In this document: piece after piece, positions 9,810 through 18,979 of the stretch
Numbering within the stretch: the first letter of the stretch is position 1
Layout: each line of letters begins with the position of its first letter
Assembly (NCBI RefSeq): GCF_030582395.1
Contig: NZ_CP104381.1
Location: forward strand, 124,001 to 188,000
From: Ralstonia pickettii
GTDB taxonomy: Bacteria; Pseudomonadota; Gammaproteobacteria; Burkholderiales; Burkholderiaceae
DNA: 64,000 nt
Reading direction: 5' to 3'
Notes under the pieces: model-generated
Seen by the model: the letters and a program-made list of their open reading frames with translations, nothing else
The model's database searches: none
Told to the model about the DNA's origin: nothing
Made by a program: the position numbers and the translations under genes

Positions 9810-10571
9810 CTACCGCTGCATCACAGCCAGGCCCACCAGAATCCCCACCGGTGGCAACACGCACCAGAACGACAGCGTTGCAAACGCCAGCGCCCCCAGC
9901 ACCGCCCCGATGGCAAAGCCGGCAAGCGGCGGCACCATCTTGCGCAACCGTGTGCGCGCAACATCCTTCTGCGTGCCGCCCGGCGACAGCAGCTCCACCA
10001 CATCGATCACGATCTGCGTGGTGTTGCCCGTCATGATCGTCGTGGGGGCGTGTTCCGACAGCACGATGCGCGCCTTGGCGTTCTGCACGCCCATCGCTGC
10101 GACGCCGATCAGCCCGACAACAATCGTGGCCGGTGCATCGGCGGACTGAATCGGCAGCGCCATCAGCCCCGCCGCCATGAACGCCAGCAGCAGAACGGCC
10201 TGCACAAGCAGCAGCGGCCGCAGCGGCGCCACGCCGCGTCGCGTGAGCGCCGTCACGGCCAGCTTGGTTGCCGCCACGGCCACCACGAACATCGGCAGCG
10301 CCAGCAGCTTGGCGAGCACGCCTTGGCCGGAGCCCGCCAACTCCAGGCCGATCATCACGAAGTTGCCAGTCACGTGCGCGGTGAACAGCCCAAACAACGC
10401 CGCAAAGCCGACCACATCCACATAGCCGGCCACAAACGCCAGCAGCGTTCCCTGAGCGATCAGGAAACGCGCTGACGCCGGCGTGGCCGTTGCCGCCGTC
10501 GCTGTTTCAGAAGGCAAAGCACGAACACCCGAAGGCGCCCCAGAAGCCGCGGAAGTCGGTGGTCGGCACAT
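9810..10571 (-). CDS. DUF1275 (YoaK-like) membrane protein
   Basis: A membrane protein of about 250 residues with six or seven hydrophobic helices. The motifs AGYVDVVGF, FTAHVTGNFV and MGVQNAKARIVLSEH, followed by TTIMTGNTTQ, are the signature of the DUF1275/YoaK family, whose function is unknown. The start is uncertain. The ATG at 10571 overlaps the end of the amidohydrolase gene by 65 bp; a later TTG at 10517 would nearly abolish the overlap. It is the last gene of a leftward cluster with the amidohydrolase, DoxX and XapX genes and is probably translated from the same message. Confidence 0.83.
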   Translation of the reverse strand: MCRPPTSAASGAPSGVRALPSETATAATATPASARFLIAQGTLLAFVAGYVDVVGFAALFGLFTAHVTGNFVMIGLELAGSGQGVLAKLLALPMFVVAVAATKLAVTALTRRGVAPLRPLLLVQAVLLLAFMAAGLMALPIQSADAPATIVVGLIGVAAMGVQNAKARIVLSEHAPTTIMTGNTTQIVIDVVELLSPGGTQKDVARTRLRKMVPPLAGFAIGAVLGALAFATLSFWCVLPPVGILVGLAVMQR

Positions 10572-12345
10572 TGGCCGTGCGCGCTTTCTGGTGCGCGTGG
10601 CCATGCACCGAACACGAGCCCACGCACTGGTGCACCTGCTGCTGCATGGGCGCAGCCGGCCGCCAGTGCCCTGGCACGCGCGCGACGGGCGACCACTCCG
10701 GCAGCACCGGAATGGGGGGCGGGCCGAATTCGGCAAACTCCGCGGCGCCATAGACGATGCGACCGCCCACCACCGTCAGCACCGATTCGATGGTCTTGAT
10801 ATCGGCCTCGGGCACGCTGAAGAAATCCGCCGACAATGCCGCCAGGTCGGCAAGTTGCCCGACCTTGATCTGCCCCTTGTTGCCTTGGTCTGCGGAGAAC
10901 CAGGCGCTGCCGTGCGTGTACAGCTCCAGCGCCACTTCGCGCGGGAGCCCTTCCGGATACAGCGCCATGCCGCCCACGGTGCGCCCGCTTGCCAGCCAAT
11001 ACAGCGACGTCCACGGGTTGTAGCTCGACACGCGCGTGGCGTCGGTGCCGGCGCCTACCGGCACGCCTTCGGCCAGCATGCGTTTGATGGGCGGGGTCTG
11101 TTCGGCAGCGGCGGCGCCGTAGCGGTCGACAAAGTATTCGCCCTGGAAGGCCATGCGGTCTTGAATGGCGATGCCGCCGCCGAGTGCACGCACGCGTTCG
11201 ATGTTCTTCGGCGAAATCGTCTCCGCATGGTCGAAGAACCACGGCAGGCCGTTGAAGGGAATGTCGCGGTTCACGCGCTCGAACACATCGAGCATGCGCG
11301 AGATCGATTCGTCGTAGGTGGCGTGCAACCGGAACGGCCAGCGCTGCGCGACGAGGTGGCGCACCACCGTTTCCAGCTCCTGCTCCATCGTCTCGGGCAG
11401 GTCGGGACGCGGTTGCAGGAAGTCTTCGAAGTCGGCGGCGGAGAAGACCAGCATCTCCCCCGCGCCGTTGTGGCGGAAGAAATCATCGCCCTGGCGGTAT
11501 TGCACGCTGCCGGTCCAGTTCTTGAAGTCGGCCAGCTCTTCTTTCGGTTTCTGCGTGAACAGGTTGTAGGCGATGCGGATGGTGAGTTGGTTCTGCGCCG
11601 ACAGCTCGCGGATGACCTCGTAGTCTTCCGGGTAGTTCTGGAAGCCGCCGCCGGCGTCGATGGCGCTCGTCACGCCCAGGCGGTTCAGCTCGCGCATGAA
11701 CTGGCGCGTGGAGTTGACCTGGTATTCCGGCGGCAGCTTCGGCCCCTTGGCCAGCGTCGCGTACAGGATCATCGCGTTGGGCTTGGCGATCAGCATGCCG
11801 GTGGGCTCGCCGGACGCGTCTTGCTGGATTTCGCCGCCCGGTGGGTTGGGCGTGTCCTTGGTGTAGCCGACCTGGCGCAGCGCCGCGCGGTTGAGCAGCG
11901 CGCGGTCGTACAGGTGCAGCACGAACACGGGCGTATCGGGCGCGGCCTGGTTCAGCTCTTCGAGCGTGGGCATGCGGCGCTCGGCAAACTGAAATTCCGA
12001 CCAGCCGCCCACCACGCGCACCCATTGCGGCGACGGCGTGCGCGCGGCCTGCTCCTTGAGCATGCGCATCGCGTCGGCCAGGGAGGGCACGCCTTCCCAG
12101 CGCAGCTCGAGGTTGTAGTTCAGCCCGCCCCGGATCAGGTGCAGGTGTGAATCGTTCAAGCCGGGAATGACGGTGCGCCCGCGCAGGTCGATGACCTGGG
12201 TGGCGGCGCCGCGCAGGGCCAGCACGGCGGCATCGTCGCCCACGGCAACAAAGCGGCCGTCACGCACGGCGACGGCGCTGGCGGTGGGGCGTTGGCGGTC
12301 GACCGTGTGGATGCGGCCGTTGTGCAGGATGAGGTCGGCGGTCAT
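10507..12345 (-). CDS. Amidohydrolase family protein (YtcJ-like)
   Basis: 612 residues. It has the metal-dependent amidohydrolase fold of the YtcJ type: an N-terminal beta segment, then RTVIPGLNDSHLHL with the HxH metal pair at residues 67-69, and a C-terminal DPWTSLYW-like active-site segment (here YNPWTSLYW). The family hydrolyses amide or C-N bonds in small cyclic or formyl compounds; the substrate here is unknown. The last 60 residues are an unusual tail rich in Cys and His (HQCVGSC, HGHAHQ, and the end FGCSCFAF), which could hold a further metal. The tail overlaps the start of the DUF1275 gene. DoxX lies a few bases upstream. Confidence 0.88.
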   Translation of the reverse strand: MTADLILHNGRIHTVDRQRPTASAVAVRDGRFVAVGDDAAVLALRGAATQVIDLRGRTVIPGLNDSHLHLIRGGLNYNLELRWEGVPSLADAMRMLKEQAARTPSPQWVRVVGGWSEFQFAERRMPTLEELNQAAPDTPVFVLHLYDRALLNRAALRQVGYTKDTPNPPGGEIQQDASGEPTGMLIAKPNAMILYATLAKGPKLPPEYQVNSTRQFMRELNRLGVTSAIDAGGGFQNYPEDYEVIRELSAQNQLTIRIAYNLFTQKPKEELADFKNWTGSVQYRQGDDFFRHNGAGEMLVFSAADFEDFLQPRPDLPETMEQELETVVRHLVAQRWPFRLHATYDESISRMLDVFERVNRDIPFNGLPWFFDHAETISPKNIERVRALGGGIAIQDRMAFQGEYFVDRYGAAAAEQTPPIKRMLAEGVPVGAGTDATRVSSYNPWTSLYWLASGRTVGGMALYPEGLPREVALELYTHGSAWFSADQGNKGQIKVGQLADLAALSADFFSVPEADIKTIESVLTVVGGRIVYGAAEFAEFGPPPIPVLPEWSPVARVPGHWRPAAPMQQQVHQCVGSCSVHGHAHQKARTANVPTTDFRGFWGAFGCSCFAF

Positions 12346-12349
12346 TGCG

Positions 12350-12781
12350 TCAGTATTTGGGAAACATCGAAAAGCGTCCCGGTCCGGTAATCAGAACGGT
12401 GGTGAAGATGATCAGCAGCATCCAGCCGAACTGTCCATCGGCAAGCGACCAGTCGGGATGCACCACCAGCATGGCCACCAGCAACGTGGCGACGATGGGC
12501 AGACACGCCAGGCGCGTCAGCACGCCAAGCGCAATCAGCAGCGGACACAGTGTTTCCGACAGGATGGCGAGCAGCAGCGTGGGTGCGGCGCCCATGTGGA
12601 ATGGGTCTTCAATGCGCGTCAGTTCCTGGCTGTAGTGCAGCACCTTGGGCAGCCCATGCACGGCGATCAGGAGGGCGCTGCCGGTGACGCGCAGGAACAG
12701 CAGGCCGGCATGAATGGCAACATTCGCCGCGGTGCCGGCGGGCGCTGCAGCGTGCGAGGGTTCGAGCGACAGGCGTGTCAT
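12350..12781 (-). CDS. DoxX family membrane protein
   Basis: 143 residues with four hydrophobic helices. LRVTGSALLIAVHGLPKVLHY at about residues 30-50 is the DoxX opening motif (quoted in part: GSALLIAVHGLPK). Members are small inner-membrane proteins, some linked to quinone or thiosulfate redox chemistry, but most are uncharacterised. The ATG at 12781 is chosen because it falls four bases after the XapX stop, implying translational coupling; the longer frame to 12835 lies inside XapX. Its stop is within a few bases of the amidohydrolase start. Confidence 0.8.
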   Translation of the reverse strand: MTRLSLEPSHAAAPAGTAANVAIHAGLLFLRVTGSALLIAVHGLPKVLHYSQELTRIEDPFHMGAAPTLLLAILSETLCPLLIALGVLTRLACLPIVATLLVAMLVVHPDWSLADGQFGWMLLIIFTTVLITGPGRFSMFPKY

Positions 12782-12785
12782 GGCA

Positions 12786-13094
12786 TCAGCTTGGATTGCG
12801 CGGCGTGGTGCTGCCGGATTCGCCGGTGGCGGCAAGATCCGTTGATGCCGTCTCGGGTGGCATTTGGGATGGCGCGCCGGTGATCTTCGGCACGCATTCG
12901 TGCCGGAACCACGCCATGGTGATCGGCTCGCCGGCCAGCAGGCGCTGCGCGGCCGGCACGATCTGTTCGCCGATCAGCATGCCAAGCAGCCCGACCAACG
13001 CGATGGCCGGTGGCGCCGGCGAGCGGACGTGCAGCAACGCATAGATGACGCCAACCAGCATGCCGACGGCAATGGAGATGAGATAGGGCTTCAC
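12786..13094 (-). CDS. XapX domain membrane protein
   Basis: A small protein of 102 residues. It begins VKPYLISIAVGMLVGVIYA and continues with VRSPAPPAIALVGLLGMLIGEQ, the XapX domain, with two membrane helices. Its C-terminal tail (MPPETASTDLAATGESGS) is low-complexity and probably disordered. GTG at 13094 is the start, with TGGAGA eight bases upstream; no ATG fits the domain boundary. The function of XapX is unknown. It commonly sits, as here, with hydrolase and DoxX genes. Confidence 0.78.
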   Translation of the reverse strand: MKPYLISIAVGMLVGVIYALLHVRSPAPPAIALVGLLGMLIGEQIVPAAQRLLAGEPITMAWFRHECVPKITGAPSQMPPETASTDLAATGESGSTTPRNPS

Positions 13095-13150
13095 GAGGAG
13101 GTCTCCAGGATGCCAAGGGCGGCGCCAGCAAACGGCGCCGCCCGTGCCGA

Positions 13151-13972
13151 TCAGGTGCTGAGGAAGGCCAGCAGGTCCGCGTTGACCTTGTCCGCCTCGG
13201 TCACGCACATGCCGTGCGAGCCGCCCGGATAGACCTTCAGCGTCCCGTTCTTCACCAGTTCCACGCCCAGCTTGGCCGAATTGTCGATCGGCACGATCTG
13301 GTCGTCGTCGCCATGCAGGAACAGCACCGGCACGTCGATCTTCTTCAGGTCTTCGGTGTAGTCGACCTCCGAGAATTCCTTGATGCACAGATACTGGCCG
13401 TGAATGCCGCCGGTCATGCCCTGCGCCCAGAAGGCGTCGATGGTGCCCTGCGAGACCTTCACACCCGACCGGTTGAAACCGAAGAACGGCGTGGCGAGAT
13501 CGCGGTAGAACTGCGAGCGGTTGTCGGACACGCCCTTGCGGATGCCGTCGAATACGTCCATCGGCAAGCCGTTCGGGTTGGCCGCCGTCTTCAGCATGAT
13601 GGGTGGCACCGCGCCGATCAGCACCGCGCGGGCCACGCGCTTGGTGCCGTGGCGGCCGATGTAGTGCGCGACTTCGCCGCCGCCAGTGGAATGGCCGACC
13701 AGGGTGGCACCCTGGATGTCGAGCGCATCGAGCAACGCTGCAAGGTCGTCGGCATAGGTGTCCATGTCGTTGCCCTGCGACGGCTGGTCGGATCGGCCGT
13801 GGCCGCGCCGATCATGCGCGATGACACGAAAGCCTTTCTGCACGAGGAACAGCATCTGCGCGTCCCACGCGTCGGCATTGAGCGGCCAGCCGTGCGAGAA
13901 GACGACAGGCTTGCCGCTGCCCCAGTCCTTATAAAAGATGCGCGTACCGTCTTGGGTGGTAATCGTTTGCAT
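13151..13972 (-). CDS. Alpha/beta-hydrolase, non-heme chloroperoxidase type
   Basis: 273 residues of the alpha/beta-hydrolase fold. The nucleophile is Ser95 in GHSTGG, the acid is about Asp224 in HGDDDQIVP, and the base is His253 in GGSHGMC. The N-terminal [10 protein letters not shown] oxyanion-hole segment and [11 protein letters not shown] place it with the cofactor-free haloperoxidases/arylesterases, which act as esterases or perhydrolases. The natural substrate is unknown. It lies between the isochorismatase-like gene and XapX on the same strand, and an operon is likely. Confidence 0.9.
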   Translation of the reverse strand: MQTITTQDGTRIFYKDWGSGKPVVFSHGWPLNADAWDAQMLFLVQKGFRVIAHDRRGHGRSDQPSQGNDMDTYADDLAALLDALDIQGATLVGHSTGGGEVAHYIGRHGTKRVARAVLIGAVPPIMLKTAANPNGLPMDVFDGIRKGVSDNRSQFYRDLATPFFGFNRSGVKVSQGTIDAFWAQGMTGGIHGQYLCIKEFSEVDYTEDLKKIDVPVLFLHGDDDQIVPIDNSAKLGVELVKNGTLKVYPGGSHGMCVTEADKVNADLLAFLST

Positions 13973-14083
13973 GGGTATGAGAGAGAGGGTTGTGGCTGAT
14001 TGAATGGACGACAGGGCGGCGCATGCGGTTGCACATGCGTCGCCCGGCCGGAGCAGCGTCTTCTTTGATGGTGCGCAGCGCGA

Positions 14084-14767
14084 TCAGCTGGCCGCCACGG
14101 GAGCCAGCGCCTCGTGCGGCGTCGCCGTGCGTTGCGGGGCCTTGTGCACCATCGTGTAGGCATAGTCCACGCCCATGCCATAGGCGCCGGAGTGTTCCTT
14201 GACCAGCTTCATGACCGCGTCATACGTGTCGCGGTGGGCCCAGTCACGCTGCCATTCCAGCAGCACCTGCTGCCACGTCACGGGCACCACGCCTGCCTGG
14301 ATCATGCGCTGCATGGCGTAGTCGTGCGCGTCCTTCGACGTACCGCCGGAAGCGTCGGCCACCATGTAGATCTCGTAGTCGGCATCGTGCATGGCCGACA
14401 GCGCGAAGGTGCAGTTGCACACCTCCGTCCACAGGCCCGCCACAACCACTTTCTTGCGGCCGTTCTTTGCAAGCGCATCGCGGACTTTCTGGTCGTCCCA
14501 GGAGTTCATCGACGTACGTTCGAGCAGTTCCTGATCCGGAAACACATCGAGCAGCTCCGGATAGGTGTAACCCGAGAAGCTCTGCGACTCGACGGTCGTA
14601 ATGATGGTGGGGATGTTGAAGATCTTCGCAGCCTTGGCAAGGCCAACGGTGTTGTTCTTCAGAACCTGACGATCGATCGACTGCACGCCGAAGGCCATTT
14701 GCGGCTGGTGGTCGATGAAGATCAATTGACAGTTCTGCGGGGTAAGGACTTCCAGCTTGGGATTCAT
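14084..14767 (-). CDS. Isochorismatase-family cysteine hydrolase (YcaC-like)
   Basis: 227 residues. The catalytic triad pattern of cysteine hydrolases is visible: Asp19 in FIDHQPQM, a central Lys, and Cys117 in LWTEVCNC. Overall it resembles YcaC, whose substrate is unknown, more than true isochorismatases. The ATG at 14767 begins MNPKLEVLTPQN, the typical start; a longer frame adds unrelated residues. It is first in the leftward cluster after LysR and is likely regulated by that LysR protein, as is common for this gene set. Confidence 0.88.
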   Translation of the reverse strand: MNPKLEVLTPQNCQLIFIDHQPQMAFGVQSIDRQVLKNNTVGLAKAAKIFNIPTIITTVESQSFSGYTYPELLDVFPDQELLERTSMNSWDDQKVRDALAKNGRKKVVVAGLWTEVCNCTFALSAMHDADYEIYMVADASGGTSKDAHDYAMQRMIQAGVVPVTWQQVLLEWQRDWAHRDTYDAVMKLVKEHSGAYGMGVDYAYTMVHKAPQRTATPHEALAPVAAS

Positions 14768-15000
14768 GGCCGTATCCAGTTTCCGATAGGGAACTACGAG
14801 AGGGGATGCTGCAGACCTGTCGCCGCATCGGCGCGGCGCGATCAACGGCCCATCCATGATAGGAAGTTGCGTTCTGGGCGCAACGCCTCAATCGGCGAGT
14901 GCAGTTTTTGCGATTGCCGAACAATCGTCGCGACGTTCCGAAACATTGCGCCGGTACCCTGAACCCGCGCGCCGGTCTTGGGATCCGGCGCGCGCGGCCT

Positions 15001-15933
15001 TCAGCGGATCCAGCCGCGCTCGAGCAAGGGCTTATCCCAGGCCAGCTCGCCAGCATGGTGACTGGCAAGGCAATCGATGAGCGCACAGACCTTGACTGCC
15101 TGCCGCTGCGTCGCCGGATACACGGCCGAGAAATGCAGCGGTGTCAGGTCGTAATCGGCCAGCACCGGCACCAGCCGCCCGGCGACCAGATCATCGCTGA
15201 TGACGAGCGTGGGCAGGCAGGCGATGCCGGCGCTGGTCAGGGCGTAGTCGCGCAGCAGATGCACGGAGTTGGAGCGTACCTGCTCGGGCAGATCCATCGG
15301 GGGGAGGGTTTCGCCGTTGCGCGAGAACTCCCAGCGCTTACGTGTGGGGTAGCCGGAATACAGCGCCAGCGAATGCTGCAGCAGATCGGCTGGCTGCTGC
15401 GGCAGGCCGTACTCCTCGATGTACGCGGGCGTGGCGCAGAACATGCGCCGCAGCGTGAACAGGCGCCGCTCGATCAGCGAATCGTTGATCGGCGGGAAGA
15501 TCTGGAACGCCACGTCGAACCCTTCGGCAATCGGGTCGACCACGCTGTCGTCGACCACCACGTCGAGCTGGATATCGGGGTACTGCGCACCGAACCGGGC
15601 CAGCGGTTCGGCAAAGTGGCTGAGCGCGTATCCGGGCAGCATGCGGATGCGCAGCTTGCCGGCCGGCGTGGCGCGCAGGCCGCGCATCTGGTCGGTGAGA
15701 TCCGTCAGCATGCAGACGGCTTCGGCGCATTGCTTGTAGTAGGTTTCGCCCACTTCGGACAGGCGCACATGCCGCGTGCTGCGGTGAAACAACGGCGCTT
15801 CAATAAAGCGCTCCAGCTGCTGCACGCGGTTGGTGACCACCGAGTTGGTCACGCCCAACTGCCGGGCGGCTTCGGCAAAGCTGCGCGTTTCTGCCACGCG
15901 CACGAAGGCTTCAATACTGAGAAAACGGTCCAT
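15001..15933 (-). CDS. LysR-family transcriptional regulator
   Basis: 310 residues. The N-terminal winged helix-turn-helix includes AFVRVAETRSFAEAARQLGV and NSVVTNRVQQLE, and a type 2 periplasmic-binding-like effector domain follows. AAGGAC precedes the ATG at 15933. It is transcribed in the same direction as the isochorismatase/hydrolase cluster downstream and divergently from the 3-hydroxybutyryl-CoA dehydrogenase gene, so it could act on either. The effector is unknown. Confidence 0.92.
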   Translation of the reverse strand: MDRFLSIEAFVRVAETRSFAEAARQLGVTNSVVTNRVQQLERFIEAPLFHRSTRHVRLSEVGETYYKQCAEAVCMLTDLTDQMRGLRATPAGKLRIRMLPGYALSHFAEPLARFGAQYPDIQLDVVVDDSVVDPIAEGFDVAFQIFPPINDSLIERRLFTLRRMFCATPAYIEEYGLPQQPADLLQHSLALYSGYPTRKRWEFSRNGETLPPMDLPEQVRSNSVHLLRDYALTSAGIACLPTLVISDDLVAGRLVPVLADYDLTPLHFSAVYPATQRQAVKVCALIDCLASHHAGELAWDKPLLERGWIR

Positions 15934-16109
15934 TTGCAGCGTCCTTGCGCCGGAGATGAGAGAGCGGCGCGACGCCGGTCATCATACGGCGATCCGGTGG
16001 AATGTGACGTAACCGTCAGCAAGGCTTTTCTGCCCGTCATCGCGTCGTTTATCCTCTGCAATCTGTTTCATTCCCATCTCTCATTCCCATACCAAGCGAG
16101 GAGCAGTTC

Positions 16110-16964
16110 ATGGCAATTCAAGTCGTCGGCATCGTCGGTGCCGGAACAATGGGCAACGGCATTGCGCAAGCGTGCGCCGTGGTCGGGCTGGATGTGGTGA
16201 TGGTGGACATCAGCGATGCCGCCGTGCAGAAGGGCATTGCCACCGTGGCGGGCAGCCTGGACCGCCTCATCAAGAAAGAAAAACTGACCGAAGCCGACAA
16301 GGCCGCCGCGCTCGCCCGCATTCAGGGCTCGACTTCGTACGACGAGCTCAAGCGCGCCGACCTCGTCATCGAGGCCGCCACCGAGAACTTCGACCTGAAG
16401 GTGAAGATCCTCAAGCAGCTCGAGGCTGCCGCTGCACCGCATGCCATCGTCGCGTCGAACACGTCGTCGATCTCGATCACCAAGCTGGCCGCCGTGCTGC
16501 AAGACGCCAGCCGCTTCATCGGCATGCACTTCTTCAACCCCGTACCGATGATGGCGCTGGTGGAAGTGATCCGCGGCCTGCAGACGAGCGATGCGACGCA
16601 CGCGGCGGTCGAAGCGCTGGCCAAGCAGCTCGGCAAGACGCCCATCACGGTCAAGAACAGCCCGGGCTTTGTCGTCAACCGGATCCTGTGTCCGATGATC
16701 AACGAGGCGTTCTGCGTGCTGGGCGAGGGTCTGGCTTCGCCGGAGGAGATCGACGAGGGCATGAAGCTCGGCTGCAATCACCCGATCGGCCCGCTGGCGC
16801 TGGCCGACATGATCGGCCTGGACACCATGCTGGCCGTGATGGAAGTCCTGTACACCGAATTCGGTGATCCGAAATACCGCCCCGCCATGCTGATGCGCGA
16901 AATGGTGGCCGCCGGCTACCTGGGCCGCAAGACCGGCCGTGGCGTGTACGACTATCGCAAGTGA
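16110..16964 (+). CDS. 3-hydroxybutyryl-CoA dehydrogenase
   Basis: A 284-residue NAD(P)-dependent enzyme oxidising 3-hydroxybutyryl-CoA to acetoacetyl-CoA in short-chain beta-oxidation and butanoate metabolism. The Rossmann motif GAGTMGNG is at residues 10-17. The catalytic His-Glu region appears as GMHFFNPVPMMALVEVI at about 137-153, and KNSPGFVVNRIL follows. The length is typical of the Hbd/PaaH family. A thioesterase gene starts 39 bp after its stop, suggesting one transcript. Confidence 0.94.
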   Translation: MAIQVVGIVGAGTMGNGIAQACAVVGLDVVMVDISDAAVQKGIATVAGSLDRLIKKEKLTEADKAAALARIQGSTSYDELKRADLVIEAATENFDLKVKILKQLEAAAAPHAIVASNTSSISITKLAAVLQDASRFIGMHFFNPVPMMALVEVIRGLQTSDATHAAVEALAKQLGKTPITVKNSPGFVVNRILCPMINEAFCVLGEGLASPEEIDEGMKLGCNHPIGPLALADMIGLDTMLAVMEVLYTEFGDPKYRPAMLMREMVAAGYLGRKTGRGVYDYRK

Positions 16965-17002
16965 ACCCTCCCCCTCCGTCTCACACCGCATCGGAGCCGT
17001 CC

Positions 17003-17431
17003 ATGTCCATCTATCCGTATCAGGTGCTGTGGGCCGACCTGGACGGCAACCAGCACCTCAAGAACACGCGCTACATCGACTACGCGTCGCACAGCCGCTT
17101 TCGTTTTCTGACCGAGCAGGGCTTCGGGCCGAAGGCCTTTGCGCAGCACAAGCTCGGGCCGGTGGTGTTCGAAGATCGCGTCAGCTACCGCAAGGAACTG
17201 CGCCTCATGGACACCTTTACCGTCAGCGTGGAGACCGCTGGCCGCAACGAGCGCGGTTCGCGTTTCATCATGGTCAACCGCATCCGCGATGAAGCGGGCG
17301 ACCTGTGTGCCGAAATCACCAGCATGTGCGCGTGGTTTGACCTTGCCGAGCGCAAAGTTGCCGCGCCACCTCCGGCGCTGTTCGACGTGATGGAACGCAC
17401 GCCCCGTACGGACGACTATCGGCTGCTGTAA
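17003..17431 (+). CDS. Acyl-CoA thioesterase, 4HBT hot-dog fold
   Basis: 142 residues. The hot-dog-fold pattern of 4-hydroxybenzoyl-CoA-type thioesterases is present: VLWADLDGNQHLKNTRYIDY near the N-terminus, with the catalytic Asp and the conserved HLxNxRY helix. It should hydrolyse an acyl-CoA to free acid and CoA; the chain preference cannot be read from sequence. The ATG at 17003 has GGAG eight bases upstream. A frame start at 16961 overlaps the preceding gene and adds an unconserved leader. It probably follows 3-hydroxybutyryl-CoA dehydrogenase in an operon. Confidence 0.87.
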   Translation: MSIYPYQVLWADLDGNQHLKNTRYIDYASHSRFRFLTEQGFGPKAFAQHKLGPVVFEDRVSYRKELRLMDTFTVSVETAGRNERGSRFIMVNRIRDEAGDLCAEITSMCAWFDLAERKVAAPPPALFDVMERTPRTDDYRLL

Positions 17432-17564
17432 CGGCTGTCCGCCAACTGTCAGGCCGGATTCGCGCAAACTGTCTGCAAGTGTGCATGGAGACGGTGTGGC
17501 GGTGCGTTGAAGATGACGCATCGCCAGACCGTTTTTTTTCTTCCCCAACACTTCGGACGCCACC

Positions 17565-18422
17565 ATGTCGCGCTACGCCTTCCGCCTGCTCAACGTCTTT
17601 GCCGAATCCACTTTTGGCGGCAACCAGCTCGCCGTGTTTGAAGACGGCCGCGGCCTGGACGACGCCACCATGCAGGCCATCGGACGCCAGTTCAACCTGT
17701 CCGAAATCACCTTCATCTTTCCCGACGAGGCCGATGGCGCCACGGCGCGCTTCCGCATCTTCACGCCCGATTACGAGATGCCGTTTGCCGGCCACCCGTC
17801 GCTGGGGACCGCGCAGGTGGTGCGCGAGCTGTATGGCCCCGGTAACGAACTGACGCTGCGTTGCCAGTCGGGCATCGTGTCGCTGACGGCGCAGGACGAG
17901 GGGTGGTCGCTCGTGCCGCCGCGTTCGGGCGCGTTGAATACGCTCGAAGCCGATCCGGGCATTGCCAAGATGCTGGGGCTGGACGCCGATGCGCTGGCGG
18001 GCGCGCCGCTGTGGATTGACGCGGGCATCGAGCAACTGATGGTGCCGGTCAAGACGCGCGCCGATGTGGAGCGTGCCCGGCCCGACCCCTCAGCCTTCGA
18101 CGCGTGGCCGCGCAGCCGCAATGATGGGCGCAATGCCTACGTCTTCACCATGCCCGCGCCCGGCAGCGACGGCCCGGTGGTCTCGCGCTTCTTCTTCGAA
18201 TACGGTGCCGGCCTCTGGGAAGACCCCGGCACCGGCTCGGCGTGCGCCAACCTGGGCGGCTGGCTGCGCGCAACGGGCCATGCCTTGCCGGCAACCTACC
18301 GCATCGAGCAGGGCGCAGCAGTCGGGCGCCCATGCCACCTCACGCTGCGGGTGGATGCCGACGGCACGATCCACGTCGGCGGCCGCGTGATCGAAATCGG
18401 CCGCGGCACGTTGACGATTTGA
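17565..18422 (+). CDS. PhzF-family isomerase
   Basis: 285 residues of the diaminopimelate-epimerase-like PhzF fold, two similar halves. The catalytic Glu is at residue 47 in NLSEITFIFP. FAGHPSLGTAQV at about 79-90 and DPGTGSACANLGGWL near 230 are the conserved glycine-rich strands. PhzF proper isomerises an intermediate of phenazine synthesis, but no other phenazine gene is nearby. This is therefore probably one of the many housekeeping PhzF-like proteins of unknown substrate. It converges on the GNAT gene with an eight-base gap. Confidence 0.9.
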   Translation: MSRYAFRLLNVFAESTFGGNQLAVFEDGRGLDDATMQAIGRQFNLSEITFIFPDEADGATARFRIFTPDYEMPFAGHPSLGTAQVVRELYGPGNELTLRCQSGIVSLTAQDEGWSLVPPRSGALNTLEADPGIAKMLGLDADALAGAPLWIDAGIEQLMVPVKTRADVERARPDPSAFDAWPRSRNDGRNAYVFTMPAPGSDGPVVSRFFFEYGAGLWEDPGTGSACANLGGWLRATGHALPATYRIEQGAAVGRPCHLTLRVDADGTIHVGGRVIEIGRGTLTI

Positions 18423-18430
18423 TCGGTTGA

Positions 18431-18979
18431 CTAGGCGGCGCTGGCAGACGGTGTGAGCTGCTTGCAGAAGAACGTCGTCCCGCAGAACGCGCCGTCGGGC
18501 ATCAGCGCGTAGTTGGGCACCACGCCGACGCGTTGCCAGCCGGCGCGCGCATATAGCCGCTCGGCATCGCCGCCTGTCACCGTGTCGGGCACGAGTACCG
18601 TCTTGCGCTCGGCGCGTGCCTCATCTTCGATGGCGGCCATCAACCGCTGCGCGACACCCTGACGGCGCGCGCGGCGATGCACGAGCATCTTCGCGACGTC
18701 CGCACGGTGCGGCTGGTTTTCCGGCTGCGCCAGCACCAACTGCACCGTGCCCAGGATGTCGCCCGCCGCGTCTTCGGCAATCAGCAGGGCGCGCTCGCCG
18801 CGCGTCACGCCTTCGGCCACATTGCGCCAGAACGCCTGCGCCTTGTCGCGAGACAACGGCGACATGAAGCTGACGGAAGCGCCACCCTCTACGCAATCGA
18901 TCAGCAGATCGGCCAACGCATCCACGCACGCGCTTGCCTCGTTGGCGCCCACGCGCCGAATGGTCAGGGTGTCGCTCAT
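18431..18979 (-). CDS. GNAT-family N-acetyltransferase
   Basis: 182 residues with the GNAT acetyl-CoA site: a VAKMLVHRRARRQGVAQRLM segment at about 115-134, containing the (R/Q)xxGxA pyrophosphate loop, and a C-terminal YARAGWQRVGVVPNYAL strand. The substrate is unknown. The ATG at 18979 shares one base with the stop of the XRE-cupin regulator gene, so the two are translationally coupled and probably controlled together. Confidence 0.85.
   Translation of the reverse strand: MSDTLTIRRVGANEASACVDALADLLIDCVEGGASVSFMSPLSRDKAQAFWRNVAEGVTRGERALLIAEDAAGDILGTVQLVLAQPENQPHRADVAKMLVHRRARRQGVAQRLMAAIEDEARAERKTVLVPDTVTGGDAERLYARAGWQRVGVVPNYALMPDGAFCGTTFFCKQLTPSASAA

Noticed and set aside
17565..18422. 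PhzF-like gene as part of a phenazine cluster
   Set aside because: No other phenazine synthesis gene lies nearby.
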